Shown here one piece after another: positions 11,620 through 22,349 of a stretch of DNA of 64,000 nucleotides. This DNA is from Clarkia xantiana subsp. parviflora. Its lineage: Eukaryota; Streptophyta; Magnoliopsida; Myrtales; Onagraceae. The notes beneath the pieces are model-generated. The model was not told the DNA's origin. It searched no databases and worked only from the letters and a program-made list of their open reading frames with translations. The DNA is taken from contig JAPTYO010000059.1 of NCBI GenBank assembly GCA_036873135.1, forward strand, positions 4,519,066 through 4,583,065, read 5' to 3'. A program made the position numbers and the translations under genes. Each line of letters begins with the position of its first letter. The stretch's first letter is position 1.

Positions 11620-12117
11620 TTTGTAGACTTCGTTCTTCTATCGAGTTGTCGACGTACCGAGACTTTATTGCCATCTTGGGCACATAATGTCGACAATCGA
11701 TTTGTATACTTCGTTCTTCTATCGAGTTGTCGACGTACCTAGGCTTTATTGTCATCTTGTGCACATAATGTCGACAATCGATTTGTAGACGCCGTTCTTC
11801 TATCAAGTTGTCGACGTACCTAGGCTTTATTGCCATCTTGGACACATAATGTCGACAATCGAGATTGTAGACGCCGTTCTTCTATCTAGTTGTCGACGTA
11901 CCTAGGCTTTATTGCCATCTTGGGCACATAATGTCGACAATCGATTTGTAGACTTCGTTCTTCTATCGAGTTGTCGACATACCTAGGCTTTATTGCCATC
12001 TTGGGCACATAATGTCGACAATCGATTTGTAGACTTCGTTCTTCTATCGAGTTGTCGACGTACCTAAGCTTTATTGCCATCTTGGGCACATAATGTCGAA
12101 AATCGAGATTGTAGACG
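11620..12117. repeat. 81-bp tandem array, about 6 copies
   Basis: TTTGTAGAC recurs at 11620, 11701 and 11782, then in steps of 81-82 bp to about 12109. Each unit contains GTTGTCGAC, TCGACAATCGA and CTTTATTGCCATCTTGGGC. Copies differ at few positions. Because 81 is a multiple of 3, long frames appear on the minus strand with a 27-residue repeat. The array lies between the truncated copia RT and the minus-strand gypsy remnant and may be the 3' untranslated repeat of the latter. Confidence 0.85.
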
Positions 12118-12267
12118 CTGATCTATGATGGTAATATTTGAACGATTTCTTGTAAAAAGAGGACCTCAAAGGGGCCATATTCATTCATCGTTTCCTGAAT
12201 ATTACATCAAAAGAAAGATTTCGAAATATATTAGTTAGAACAAAAAAGGAATCTACTTTAGAAGTTT
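12118..12267 (-). other. junction between the 81-bp array and the gypsy protease
   Basis: This short AT-rich stretch has no recognised coding sequence. RT, RNase H and integrase would be expected downstream of protease in a complete gypsy element and are absent, so an internal deletion ends near here. Confidence 0.4.
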
Positions 12268-12702
12268 TTATAACTTCTCTGGGCGTCGTATCGACGTGTT
12301 GTAGCAGTGTAGCGCCATGGCCTGATCTCCTCGAACCTCACCATTTCCCTTAGGCGTTGAAAATTTTATTACTTGATGAGCAGTTGACGGGATGATCCGA
12401 TGAGGATTAAGAGTAGTTCTTCCGATGATAGCATTGTATGCTGAGGCGGCGTCGACGACTACAAAGAGTATATCAATTTGTAAAACTTTCTCATCTTCTC
12501 CCAATATGGTGGTCAGTCGAATAGCTCCCATGGGATAGATGGTTTCTCCTGCGAAGCCTATTAAAGGGAAGTCGACTTTCTTCAAATCTCTTCTCGTCAA
12601 ACCCAGTTGTAAGAATGCTTGGTAGAAGAGGATGTCAGTTGAGCTTCCGCTATCGATAAGGACTCTTTTGACCTTATACATGGATATAAGGAGAGTAACC
12701 AC
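12268..12702 (-). pseudogene. Ty3/gypsy aspartic protease remnant
   Basis: The 144-residue frame contains VLIDSGSSTDILF near residue 15, the D-S-G active-site motif of retropepsin-type proteases that cut the gag-pol polyprotein. It continues with LIGFAGE, a conserved flap-like region, and later NAIIGRTTLN, the hydrophobic-G motif of the protease C-terminal half. It lies downstream of gag on the same strand. The following RT is missing. The start codon has no meaning since the protein would come from a polyprotein. Confidence 0.85.
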
Positions 12703-12777
12703 CAGGGCGTCTTCATGAGTTTTATCTATTTTTAAAAGACCACTGGCAGTGAAGCTAATAGTTTCGAGCTTAGGTTC

Positions 12778-12996
12778 TCAAGGTCTTTTTCCCATCACAG
12801 CCGATGTGGATATTTGAGCAGCATATACTTCCCGAGCTGAATTTGTTCCTCCTCTTGACGCGAACCCTCCCGCGATGACATTCACTGCCCCTCTCTGGAT
12901 TGGGGCAGGATGATCATGAGAAGGGGATCGAGGGTTCCCTCTTGGGCTGCGATTTCGTTTCTTGGGGGCGTTGATAGATTTCTCCACAAACTTCAA
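12778..12996 (-). pseudogene. gag C-terminal / gag-protease linker remnant
   Basis: This 72-residue frame is basic at first (KKRNRSPRGNPRSPSHDH) and then reads RGAVNVIAGGFASRGGTNSAREVY. That compares well with RGTINVIHGGMAAGGDTSASRENY in the element at 56078-63555, where it lies between the zinc knuckle and the protease. Frame breaks on both sides show decay. Confidence 0.7.
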
Positions 12997-13029
12997 CAGT
13001 TTATCTCTTTGGATAAGAGTCTCGATGTC

Positions 13030-13647
13030 CTACTTTAAGATATTGCATTCATTCGTATCGTGCCCCCTAGCGTGGTGATACCGACAATAGGCATTTATCT
13101 GATGACCCATCATGTTCTTCCTTGCTGGAGGTGGGTTGTTTAGACGAAGTTTCTCCATCTCTTGAAGTACTACTGCCACGTTGTGTGTGAGAGGGGTGTA
13201 CTTTGCTGGATAAGAGTTGATATCTCTTTTCTGATTTTGAAAGCTTTTGGGTCGAGAGCCTTCATCTCTCTTCAGGGGACGAGAAGCAGAACCCTCATCG
13301 ATCTTAGCAGGAATAACCTGTTTCTTGGTCTCCATGGGCGACTTCTCGTGTGACCTTTCCAAGTCGATGTACTTCTTGACCTTGATGGCGAGGGCATCAA
13401 TCTTTTGCACGGGCTTCATCACCATGCTATCCTTCAAAGCTTGGCTCTGAACTCTAAGGCCTCTCCAGAAGATCCTGATCAGCTCGCCATCAGTGGCGTC
13501 CTCATTCAGCTGCTGGCGTATCTTGTGGTATCTAGTATAATAATTGGCTAAGGTCTCATCAGGACCTTGCTCAATTTTATCTAGAAAGTCCATGCTCTTG
13601 AGGCGTTGTCTTTGGCCTATGTGGCCTTTTATGAACTTGGTTTTCAA
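13030..13647 (-). pseudogene. Ty3/gypsy gag, central part with zinc knuckle
   Basis: The 205-residue frame covers the later part of the capsid-like domain (MDFLDKIEQGPDETLANYYTRYHKI, then LIRIFWRGLR) and a basic linker. It ends in CRYHHARGHDTNEC, a C-x2-H-x4-H-x4-C version of the zinc knuckle that binds genomic RNA. Gag forms the virus-like particle in the cytoplasm. The same knuckle type occurs at 58280-58330 and 31840-31890, which supports the Tat grouping. Confidence 0.85.
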
Positions 13648-13960
13648 CTCTTCCCATGAGTCTATCGAGTTGTCAGGAAGACATAGAACAAAGTTGAGGC
13701 TTCTTCTTTTAGAGTTGTTGGAAAGAGAGCTGCATAATGATCTGGCGTCGCCCCTCTACCTAGGAGGGAAGAGTTGTGGGCGTTGATATGGCGAACAAGA
13801 TCTACCTCGCCTGTGTAGTTGTCGATGTTCCTTGCGAAAACTTGCGGAGGAACTCAAGTATTGAACATCCTTTTGGAGAAGGGGTGAGAGGTATGGTCGC
13901 GAACAATTAGCAGATCATTTGCCCATCTTCTCTTCTTTTCCAACAGTTCTTCTACCTGTC

Positions 13961-14455
13961 CTATAGTGAATAGGATAGGTCCTTTGCTCGCCGTCTCGAT
14001 TCGGGAGCCTTGGGGATATCTTTTTCCAAGAGATCCTCCTCCGCAATCTTCACACTGGAGGCTACTTCTTCCTTCTGGGAGACTTCTTGGGTTGGCTCCT
14101 TCTTGTCAGGAACAGTTCCCACCCGGGCTTGGTTCCAAAAGGCTATGAAAGCCGCCATTACCTCCTGAGGGACAGCCAGGGGGACTATTCTCGCCTCTTC
14201 TGGATTTGGTAATGACTTGGAGTGAAAATGATTCTCCTCACCGCTAGTGCCATTAGTCTGGGATATAGGCGGATCTTCATCCGGCATTGATTTTGAAGTG
14301 GTGGGATTCACTTGAGATCTTCCCACCTCCTTTACCACAGATTTTGGCATCTTGTTCTTCTCGGAGGCCATGAATTTTTGATCAAGTTCCCACAGACGGC
14401 GCCAAATGTTGGGATCAAAATGATGTGGCCTTGAACTTCTAGTAGTGGACTTCAA
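13961..14455 (-). pseudogene. Ty3/gypsy gag, N-terminal part
   Basis: This frame begins inside the LTR and runs through the primer site, so the natural start is probably the MASEKNKMPK methionine near 14371. The protein is hydrophilic and Ser/Glu/Lys rich, with a short PQEVMAAFIAFWNQAR segment near the middle. This corresponds to the N-terminal gag region in the element at 56829 (MPMFLAAMEALLDKR). A break separates it from the central gag frame. Confidence 0.6.
14387..14406 (-). promoter_or_regulatory. primer-binding site, Tat/Athila type
   Basis: The minus strand reads TTTGGCGCCGTCTGTGGGA directly after the LTR end (CCCAACA). The same TTGGCGCCGTCT site is used by the elements at 24401-33445, 37004-55065 and 56078-63555. 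It fixes the minus orientation. Confidence 0.85.
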
Positions 14456-15200
14456 AGTCTCGCCGTGAGCTAACTCTTTTAGGTATCTTTCTCGATCTCT
14501 CGGGTACTTAGTTTCCTTTAGGAGCTTTGTGCTAGGCGAGGACCTGAAAAGGGGTGGGGATGTCCCCTGATTCCACTCTGAAGCTTAAGTCAGTAATGGA
14601 TTTAGAAATAGTATTATTAAGTATGAGAATCAAGATTGTAAAATACATATAATGTTCCTCTATTTATAGGGAGAGATTACCGACTTCAAATGGCGGTTAC
14701 CCTCTTGGGAGGGTTTCTGTCCAGGGTCCGTTTAAGCAGTTGACAAGTAGGTCGCCACCTCATCTTTCCTTAGCTGGGAAGGTTTCCCTTTGGCGGTTGA
14801 AAGCAGGTCGCCACCTGTCCCTTTCCTTAAGAGAAGGGTTTCTTCATGGCGGCTACAGCAGGTCCCCACCTGTCCCTTTCCTTAAGAGGAGGGTTTCTTC
14901 ATGGCGGCTAGAGCAGGTCGCCACCTGTCCCTTTCCTTAAGAGGAAGGTTTCTTCAGTGGTGTTTTGGCTATCGACTCGACTCGTACCTTAATAAGAGAT
15001 CCTTGAGTGATTTAGTCTCCTTCTTTTGCTAGTCGTTCTTCAAAAGTCGACTTCTTCATATATAGTCGTCGACCATTTGTCTTTGCCTTGTCGTTCTGAA
15101 CAGAAATGGTCGACAACTTTTCTTTAGTCTCGCCTTCATACTATTCTATCCTTTTAATCGTAACCTAACATCGACGTTGTCGCCTATGTCACTTTGGTCA
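14407..15200 (-). repeat. 5' LTR of the minus-strand Tat-type remnant
   Basis: The inner end is TGTTGGGATC on the + strand (CCAACA on the minus strand), adjoining the primer site. A TATA box (CCTATAAATAGAGG, minus strand) lies at about 14664-14677. U3 carries 55-bp tandem repeats (14747-14960). The outer boundary is not defined; 15200 is an estimate because no second LTR exists for comparison. Confidence 0.6.
14747..14960. repeat. 55-bp tandem repeats, about 4 copies
   Basis: GCAGGTCGCCACCTGTCCC recurs at 14803, 14858 and 14913, preceded by a more diverged copy. Each unit contains CCTTAAGAG and GTTTCTTCATGGCGGCTA. They lie upstream of the minus-strand TATA box, in an enhancer-like position. 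Confidence 0.8.
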
Positions 15201-15850
15201 CTGTCGGGAGAAGTTTCAGAGGTAACCAAATCGCCTCGACCGCCGCGGAGAAGTTGCAGCAGTCAGATCTGGAACTTCGTAGAGAAAAGTTGATGTCGCT
15301 ATCGCTTCCGCTGTCTATGCCGCTTCAGTAGCTCCTTTTTCGGTAGCCTCGCCACCTCCAAAACTGTAGAGACCGCCGCTGATAAGTCTTAGCTGTCGGA
15401 GAGAGATGGTTAGCACCGACAGGTGCTTCCATGGAGAGAAGAGAGGTTTGTGGAACTGAATTTATCTGAGTTTGACGATCTCTTCTTGTTGTGGCGATTC
15501 ATTGAAGGAACTACCTTCACAAATGAACGACGCCTCGATTCCCTCCTAGGGCTGTTGCAAAGAATTGACGCATTCAATACATGCTTCAGATTTGTTTTTG
15601 GCGAAAGAAGAGTAAGAGTTAATATAAGGAAAAGAGAGAGTCGAGCGTGTTTTCAAGCAGAAAGAGCGGCGCGTGAAGAAAACGTGTTGACATGGCAAAA
15701 TCAGGTTAATTCCCTTATTCTCTTTCGGTCTAAATTTTAATATATATATATATAGATTTGGTCATATATGACCATTCATAATTCTAAGACTTTAAAACGT
15801 GTGAAAATGCACAACAAACAATAAATATTGTTATTTTCTACATATATATC

Positions 15851-15892
<42 letters not shown>
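15201..15892. other. unassigned sequence with an unrecognised frame at 15423-15740
   Basis: 15200-15720 is less AT-rich than ordinary intergenic DNA here. It has a 105-codon + frame (contains FVELNLSEFDDLFLLWRFIEG and ERRLDSLLGLLQRIDAF) and a short minus frame beginning MNRHNKKRSSNSDKF. I recognise neither; it could be the outer LTR or a captured gene piece. From 15730 the sequence is AT-rich and ends in a (TA)n tract (about 15854-15892) that is the insertion site of the next element. Confidence 0.35.
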
Positions 15893-15897
<5 letters not shown>

Positions 15898-16702
15898 GCT
15901 GTAAGGCCTTTTTTGGCCTTAATGGGCTTGCCTTAGCCCACGTGAGGTGAATGGCAATTGTCCAGATACATTGAATCTGAAAATTTATTTTTGGTTACAA
16001 TTAATTATGGACATAATATATTTCAAGATTAATGTGATGCAATTAATGCGTCCAGTTTTGGACAGAATTGATGTCGAGAATATTCTGCTAAATCTCAAAT
16101 TTAATGCAGAAGGAGCCTGTCTGCCCTATAAATACAGCATCAATCCTTCACATTTGAACACACCTCACAAATTCATTCTCTCATTTTCTCTCTGAATTTT
16201 CCTACCTCTCCGAGTTCATCTGCCACTGCATTATCAGGTTATAGTATCTGTTTATTTTATTAATTCAGGTTCTACAATCTGTTCTTATATTGAATTTCTG
16301 CCGTCGTCGTCGGCATCTCTATTAAAATCCTGTTGTATTCAGGTATTGAGTTCGGTTCGGTCAAGCGTGTTTCGTGCAAAACACGATTTGACGACACTGT
16401 TGAATCCTGGGAGGTGATCGCCCCGTGTTTAAACTCCTTTGCATAACCCGAGGGTGGAGTGGGGCGAAATTGCCTTAAGGAGACCGTGATCAGCACGGGC
16501 CTCAGTATTAAAATCACGTTTTCGTCTTTCTCGATTTTACGTGCAATTTCGGAGTTGTTAATATCTTGCATGATAATTCGGTATAGTTATATGTAAGAAC
16601 TCGAAATTTGACTATTTACATTTAGTCCCTGAAGTTTCAAATATTGCAAATTGATCCCTCAACTTTTTGTGTTTTGCAGTTTGACCCTGATATTTGCCAA
16701 CA
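15893..16702 (+). repeat. 5' LTR of copia element (810 bp)
   Basis: It begins TGTTGGCTGTAAGG after a TA run and ends GATATTTGCCAACA. A TATA box lies at 16137-16144 (CCCTATAAATACAGC). Unlike other copia elements here, no TGGTATCAGAGC primer site follows; the sequence after the LTR is GTCTTAAGGCAATT, with only a weak ATTATCAGGG about 20 bp downstream. Confidence 0.85.
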
Positions 16703-16793
16703 GTCTTAAGGCAATTTTATTGTTGATTATCAGGGTTGTTGTTGGATCTTAATTTTGAAACTAACGTTGTTGTTTATCTGCTGTCAGATAATA

Positions 16794-17212
16794 TGGATCC
16801 AAACAACAACACATCTGTTCCCTTCTCTAGCGAGATGATTCTCGAGACGGAAGTGCCGAATCAGGGAACTGGAGGTGTACCTCCACCGACGACTGCTGTC
16901 AACACCACTACTGTCACCACAACCGCTGTTGTATGCACCGGACTGAATTTGCTTCCAGGCGGTGGTTTCAACTTTGCTGCTCCAGGTGCTAGTTCATCTC
17001 AAACTGTTCCTAATCTCGGATTCGGGAACTTTGCTGGAGCACCATTGGCCGGAGGAGTGGCCATGCCCCGTATTTTAACTTCCCCGGTGGAGAAACCAGA
17101 AAAGTTTGACGGGACAAACTTCAAGATAAGGAGTGAGAAGATGAAGTATTACATCACCTTTCATAGCATAGAGATTCCTGACAGAAATGCCCCCACCAAT
17201 TGTCCCAGATGA
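16794..17212 (+). pseudogene. copia gag, N-terminal part
   Basis: The first good ATG is at 16794 (MDPNNNTSVPF); the open frame extends upstream to 16736. About 140 residues follow: a Thr/Gly-rich N-terminus, then EKPEKFDGTNFKIRSEKMKYY, the start of the copia gag domain (usually KFxGxNFxxWxxKM). The frame is lost near 17190 and the domain continues in the next frame from 17187. The tryptophan usual after NF(K) is replaced. Confidence 0.8.
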
Positions 17213-19073
17213 TGCCACATCCTTCCTGGCGTTGGAGGCGTGGAAGCATTCGGACTACCTGTGCAGGAACGCTATCATGAGCTGTCTTACCGACCCGCTG
17301 TATCATGTCTACAGCCGGACGACGTCTTCAAGGGAGCTGTGGACGTCCATTAATTCAAAATACGAGTCGGAGGATGCTGGAAGGAAGAAATTCCTTGTTA
17401 GTAAACTATTTGATTTTAAAATGGTTGATAACAAATCTGTGATGCAGCAGGTGAACGCGCTCTTAAGTCTGCTTCAGGAGATCCATAATGCGCAGATGGC
17501 TTTTACCGAGTCATTCAAGGCGGCTGTGATTATGGAGAAGCTTCCCCCCAGCTGGGATTGGTTCAAGGGCTATCTGAAGCATAAGACAAAGGAGATGTTG
17601 GTGTCAGAGGTGGTCAGCAGGATCGCCACCCAGGAGGGTCTCCAGAAGAATGCCCAGGGAAATCCGGTCGGACCAATGAGGACGATCAACACGGCCAAGG
17701 CTAATGTGGTGGAGCACAACCAGGGCCCAAGCAAGCAGGGTTCTCGTGGAAGAGGAAAGAAGTCGCAAGACAAGGGGGTCAACCTAGGTCCGAAAGGCGG
17801 TGTTTCCAAGAAATCCAAAGGCGGCCAATCTTCTAAGGGAGGCAAGGGACCTCGAGGAGGACAAGGCTCTCAAGCTCCACAACGGTTTCAAGGTAGCTAT
17901 TTCAATTGTGGCAAGATAGGGCACAAAGCTAATGAGTGCAGGTTCCCTAAGAATCATGAAGCCCACGTGGCGACGGTTACCGAGGACATAGAGGACCTGA
18001 ACTTGATCGCGGTGGTGTCAGAGATCAATATGGCTGATTCCAACCCCAAGGAGTGGTGGGTGGACATTGGCGCCACTAAGCATGTCTGCTCGAACAAGGC
18101 GGTGTTCTCAAGCTTGGAGGAGGTGGATACCGGAGAATCCCTGTTCATGGGAAACTCTGCCTCATCGACGATTAAAGGCAGAGGAACGGTGGTGTTGAAG
18201 ATGACTTCTGGCAAGGACGTTACCCTCACCAATGTGTTGTATGTTCCGGACATCCGGAAGAACTTGGTGTCTGGGGCCCTCTTGAAAAAGCATGGTTTTC
18301 GTCTTGTGTTTGAGTCTGATAAGTTTGTCCTTACTAAGAATAATGTCTTCATTGGTAAGGGGTATGAGAATGGAGGAATGTTTAAACTTTCTGTAATGGC
18401 CGTAGTGCCCAAAAAGAATATGAATAAGAATGCTTCCTCTTCTGCTTACTTGCTTGAGTCTCCTAATTTATGGCATGGTAGGTTAGGACATGTTAATTTT
18501 GATTCTTTGCGGAAGCTAACTAACATGGAGCATATTCCTAAATTCAAAATAGATCAGGAACACAAATGTGAAGTTTGCGTTGAAGCGAAACTTACTCGGA
18601 CTTCGTTTCACTCAGTCGAAAGATTTACCGAACCTCTTGATCTAATATATAGCGATGTTTGTGACTTGAAATATGTACAAACGCGTGGTGGAAATAAATA
18701 CTTCATCACTTTCGTAGATGATAATACGAAATTTTGCTATGTATACTTGATGAAAGGAAAATATGAAGCTATTCAAAAATTCATGATCTACAAACAAGAA
18801 GTTGAGAATCAACTTAATAAGAAAATAAAAAAGTTACGCAGTGACAGAGGAGGTGAGTATGAAGCTCCGTTTGCAGAATTTTGCGCTGAACATGGAATTG
18901 TCCATGAGGTCACTGCTCCGTTTTCACCTCAGTCAAATGGGGTTGCGGAAAGGAAAAATCGAACATTGAAGGAAATGATGAATTCATTGTTGATTAGTTC
19001 GGGATTGCCCCAGAACATGTGGGGGGAAGCTATTTTGACTAGCAATTACCTTTTGAATAAGGTACCCCAATAG
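17187..19073 (+). pseudogene. copia gag-protease-integrase part
   Basis: This is a 628-residue frame. Gag continues to about residue 220 and is followed by a Gly/Lys-rich linker. The zinc knuckle near residue 235 reads YFNCGKIGHKANEC: its first cysteine is a tyrosine. Protease near residue 290 reads WWVDIGATKHVC, with Ile in place of the Thr/Ser of D-T/S-G. A GAG-pre-integrase domain follows (LWHGRLGHVNF ... CEVCVEAK). The integrase core has its acidic residues in YSDVCD, RSDRGGEYE and NGVAERKNRT. The frame ends at a TAG (19071) inside the integrase C-terminal region. Damage to both the knuckle and the protease makes this copy non-functional. Confidence 0.9.
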
Positions 19074-19159
19074 AAGGAAGAGAAAACTCCGTTTGAATTG
19101 TGGAAAGGGAGGAAACCTTCTTATAATCACCTTCGAATGTGGGGGTGTCTTGCTAAGGT

Positions 19160-21112
19160 ATGATACCTCCCCCGAAGAAGGTGCGAATAGGCCCAAAAAC
19201 TGTTGATTGCATTTTCATTGGGTATGCTCAGCATAGTAATGCATATCGGTTTCTTGTGTATGAATCAAAGGTGTCTGATATACACAAAAATACGATTATG
19301 GAGTCAAGAAATGCATATTTCTTTGAAAATGTATTTCCGGCTAAGTCCAGAGGAGAAGCAAGTTCTTCAAGACAAGCACATGAGACTATAGAGGAAAATA
19401 GTCAAGACCGAGAACATGAAGGGAATGTTGAGGTCGAGACCGAGGTTGAAACCGAGGTCGAGCCCAGAAGAAGTAAAAGGGCAAGGACTGAAAAGTCCTA
19501 CGGTCCAGATTTTCTGACCTATATGCTTGAAGCTGAACCTCAGACTTACCAAGAAGCCGTAAACTCCTCTGAGGGTCCTCTATGGAAAGAGGCAATAAAC
19601 AGTGAAATCGAATCGATCTTGCTGAATCATACTTGGGAGCTAGTGGATCTTCTGCCCGGAAGCAAACCGCTAGGCTACAAGTGGATCTTTAAACGAAAAA
19701 TGAAAGCAGATGGTTCGATTGATAAATATAAAGCCCGACTTGTCATCAAAGGATACAGACAAAAGGAAGGACTGGATTATTTTGATACATATTCTCCAGT
19801 AACTAGAATCACATCCATAAGAATGGTACTTGCGATTGCCGCGTTGCGAAATCTAGAAGTACATCAAATGGATGTGAAAACGGCTTTCTTAAATGGAGAT
19901 TTAGACGAAGAAATCTACATGGAACAACCTGAGGGTTTCTCTGCGCGAGGGCAGGAAAAGAAAGTCTGTAAGCTTGTCAAATCCCTGTATGGTCTAAAAC
20001 AGGCGCCTAAACAATGGCATCATAAATTTGACAGCGTTATGATGGAAAAAGGTTTCAAAATAAATGAGTGTGACAAATGTATTTACGTGAAAGATACAGA
20101 TAGAGGTTATGTTATTTTGTGTCTTTACGTGGATGACATGCTTATCGTTGGAAGTAACGATGAGATGGTCCGGTCTACCAAACATATGTTGAGTTCAAGG
20201 TTCGATATGAAAGATATGGTTCTTGCCGATGTGGTCCTTGGAATTAAAATCATAAGATCTTCGGAAGGTGTCGTTCTAAGTCAAACTCATTATATTGATA
20301 AGATTTTAGATAAGTTTAACAGAGATGACAAGAACGAGGTCAGTACCCTTATTGATACGAGTAAGTACTTTTCAAAGAATAAGGGGGAATCCATCTCCCA
20401 AATTGAGTACGCTCGAATTATTGGCAGTGTCATGTACTTAATGTCATGCACTAGACCAGATATCGCTCACGCGGTAAGTGTATTGAGTCGATATACGAGT
20501 AACCCTAGTGTTGATCACTGGAACGGGGTAATCAGGTTACTTAGGTATCTGAGACATACTCGTAATCATGGTCTACATTATACTAGAAATCCTTCTGTGA
20601 TAGAAGGCTATAGTGATGCGAACTGGATATCCGATTCCAGAGACACGAACTCTTTGAGTACAAGTGGTTACGTTTTCACCTTAGGAGGTGCAGCAGTGTC
20701 GTGGAAATCCTCAAAGCAAACAGTCATAGCCAGATCCACGATGGAGTCTGAGTTTATTGCACTAGATAAATGTGCCGAAGAGGCAGAATGGCTACGCCAT
20801 TTCCTCGAGGATGTTCCAAGATGGCCAAAACCTGTGCCCGTAATCTGCATTCACTGCGATTGTAAAGCCGCGATCGGCAGAGCACAAAATTTTATGTATA
20901 ATGGAAAGTCAAGACATATCCGTCGAAGACATAGTTCCATAAGACAATTACTCTCTACCGGAATTATCACGATCGACTTTACGATATCGGTTGATAATAT
21001 TGTTGATCCGCTAACCAAAGGGTTAAACAGAGAGTTGTTTGGCCAAGCATTAAAAGGAATGGGGCTAAAGCCCGTAGAAGAAACACCCTTGAGAAGGAAA
21101 ACCCAACCATGA
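19160..21112 (+). pseudogene. copia reverse transcriptase and RNase H
   Basis: The 650-residue frame starts in the integrase C-terminal part ([20 protein letters not shown]) after a frameshift. It passes an acidic linker ending [14 protein letters not shown] and enters [40 protein letters not shown], and the catalytic YVDDMLIVG near residue 323. RNase H follows, with [17 protein letters not shown] and HCDCKAAIG, ending near [12 protein letters not shown]. This part is uninterrupted and of normal length. RT makes the cDNA and RNase H removes the RNA template in the particle. Confidence 0.95.
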
Positions 21113-21540
21113 TGACTGGAGATCCCAAGAACATGGTTCAATGGGACAACCTAGTCACAAGGGTGAGTGTGGTCACTGTGGGGGTCAAACCCCGAGCCCA
21201 TTCCTATGATGCAAACAGTGATGAAGATGAGGTTAAGCTTTAGCCGTTGTTGATACTCACAAGCAAAGCTTTTAATGATTCGTAAGGAGAACTCAGAGTC
21301 GTGATGATGCTCTTGAGACATAGAATCACCTATGCGAGTGAGAAGTGGGGCCGCTTCGAAAGGAGTTGTTGAGGGTGCAACTCTTAGAAACGCTTGCAGA
21401 ACCAGGCTAGTGATCCAGGGCCTAGGGATCACAGGGCGTGAACCGAACTATACTAGGAAGATTTCTGTGTGGGTTATGTCGTCATTTACACCAACGACAG
21501 TCGGTTCAAGGAGATCGCGTCTACCGACCAGTCAGTAGAG
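21113..21540 (+). other. untranslated region between copia pol and 3' LTR
   Basis: It is non-coding, with short unrelated frames only. A clear polypurine tract next to the 3' LTR is not visible; the LTR itself seems to have lost its first ~75 bp here, so a small deletion may have removed both. Confidence 0.5.
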
Positions 21541-22290
21541 AAGGCCTTTTTGTAAGGCCATTCATTGAATCCGAAAATTTATTTTTGGTTACAATTAATT
21601 ATGGACATAATATATTTCAAGATTAATGTGATGCAATTAATGCGTCCAATTTTGGACAGAATTGATGTCGAGAATATTCTGCTAAATCTCGAATTTAATG
21701 CAGAAGGAGCCTGTCTGCCCTATAAATACAGCATCAATCCTTCACATTTGAACATACCTCACAAATTCATTCTCTCATTTTCTCTCTGAATTTTCCTACC
21801 TCTCCGAGTTCATCTGCCACTGCATTATCAGGTTATAGTATCTGTTTATTTTATTAATTCAGGTTCCACAATCTGTTCTTATATTGAATTTCTGCCGTCG
21901 TCGTCGGCATCTCTATTAAAATCCTGTTGTGTTCAGGTATTGAGTTCGGTTCGGTCAAGCGTGTTTCGTGCATAACACGATTTGACGACACTGTTGAATC
22001 CTGGGAGTGATCGCCCCGTGTTTAAACTCCTTTGCATAACCCGAGGGTGGAGTGGGGCGAAATTGCCTTAAGGAGACCGTGATCAGCATGGGCCTCAGTA
22101 TTAAAATCACGTTTTCGTCTTTCTCGATTTTACGTGTAATTTCGGAGTTGTTAATATCTTGCATGATAATTCGGTATAGTTATATGTAAGAACTCGAAAT
22201 TTGACTATTTACATTTAGTCCCTGAAGTTTCAAATATTGCAAATTGATCCTTCAACTTTTTGTGTTTTGCAGTTTGACCCTGATATCTGC

Positions 22291-22295
<5 letters not shown>
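21541..22295 (+). repeat. 3' LTR of copia element, 5' end missing
   Basis: From CATTGAATCCGAAAATTT onward it matches the 5' LTR closely and ends GATATCTGCCAACA. The TGTTGGC start and the following ~60 bp of the 5' LTR have no counterpart; instead AAGGCCTTTTTGTAAGGCC is joined to GTAGAG. (TA)n follows at 22296. Confidence 0.8.

Positions 22296-22346
<51 letters not shown>
22296..22346. repeat. (TA)n microsatellite
   Basis: A TA run of about 50 bp lies directly after the copia 3' LTR. With the tract before 15893 it forms the split target of the insertion. Confidence 0.9.

Positions 22347-22349
<3 letters not shown>

Larger units (their letters stand above)
15893..22295 (+). mobile_element. Ty1/copia element inserted in a (TA)n tract
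   Basis: LTRs lie at 15893-16702 and about 21541-22295. Between them are gag, protease, integrase, RT and RNase H in copia order. (TA)n sequence flanks both outer ends, so the target duplication is hidden in the repeat. The LTRs look about 98% identical by eye over their shared part, so the insertion is fairly recent. Coding is broken by a frameshift near 17190, a stop at 19071 and a frameshift near 19158. Confidence 0.9.

Noticed and set aside
11555..12089. Minus-strand frames with a 27-residue repeat
   Set aside because: They follow from the 81-bp array and have no start context or domain.
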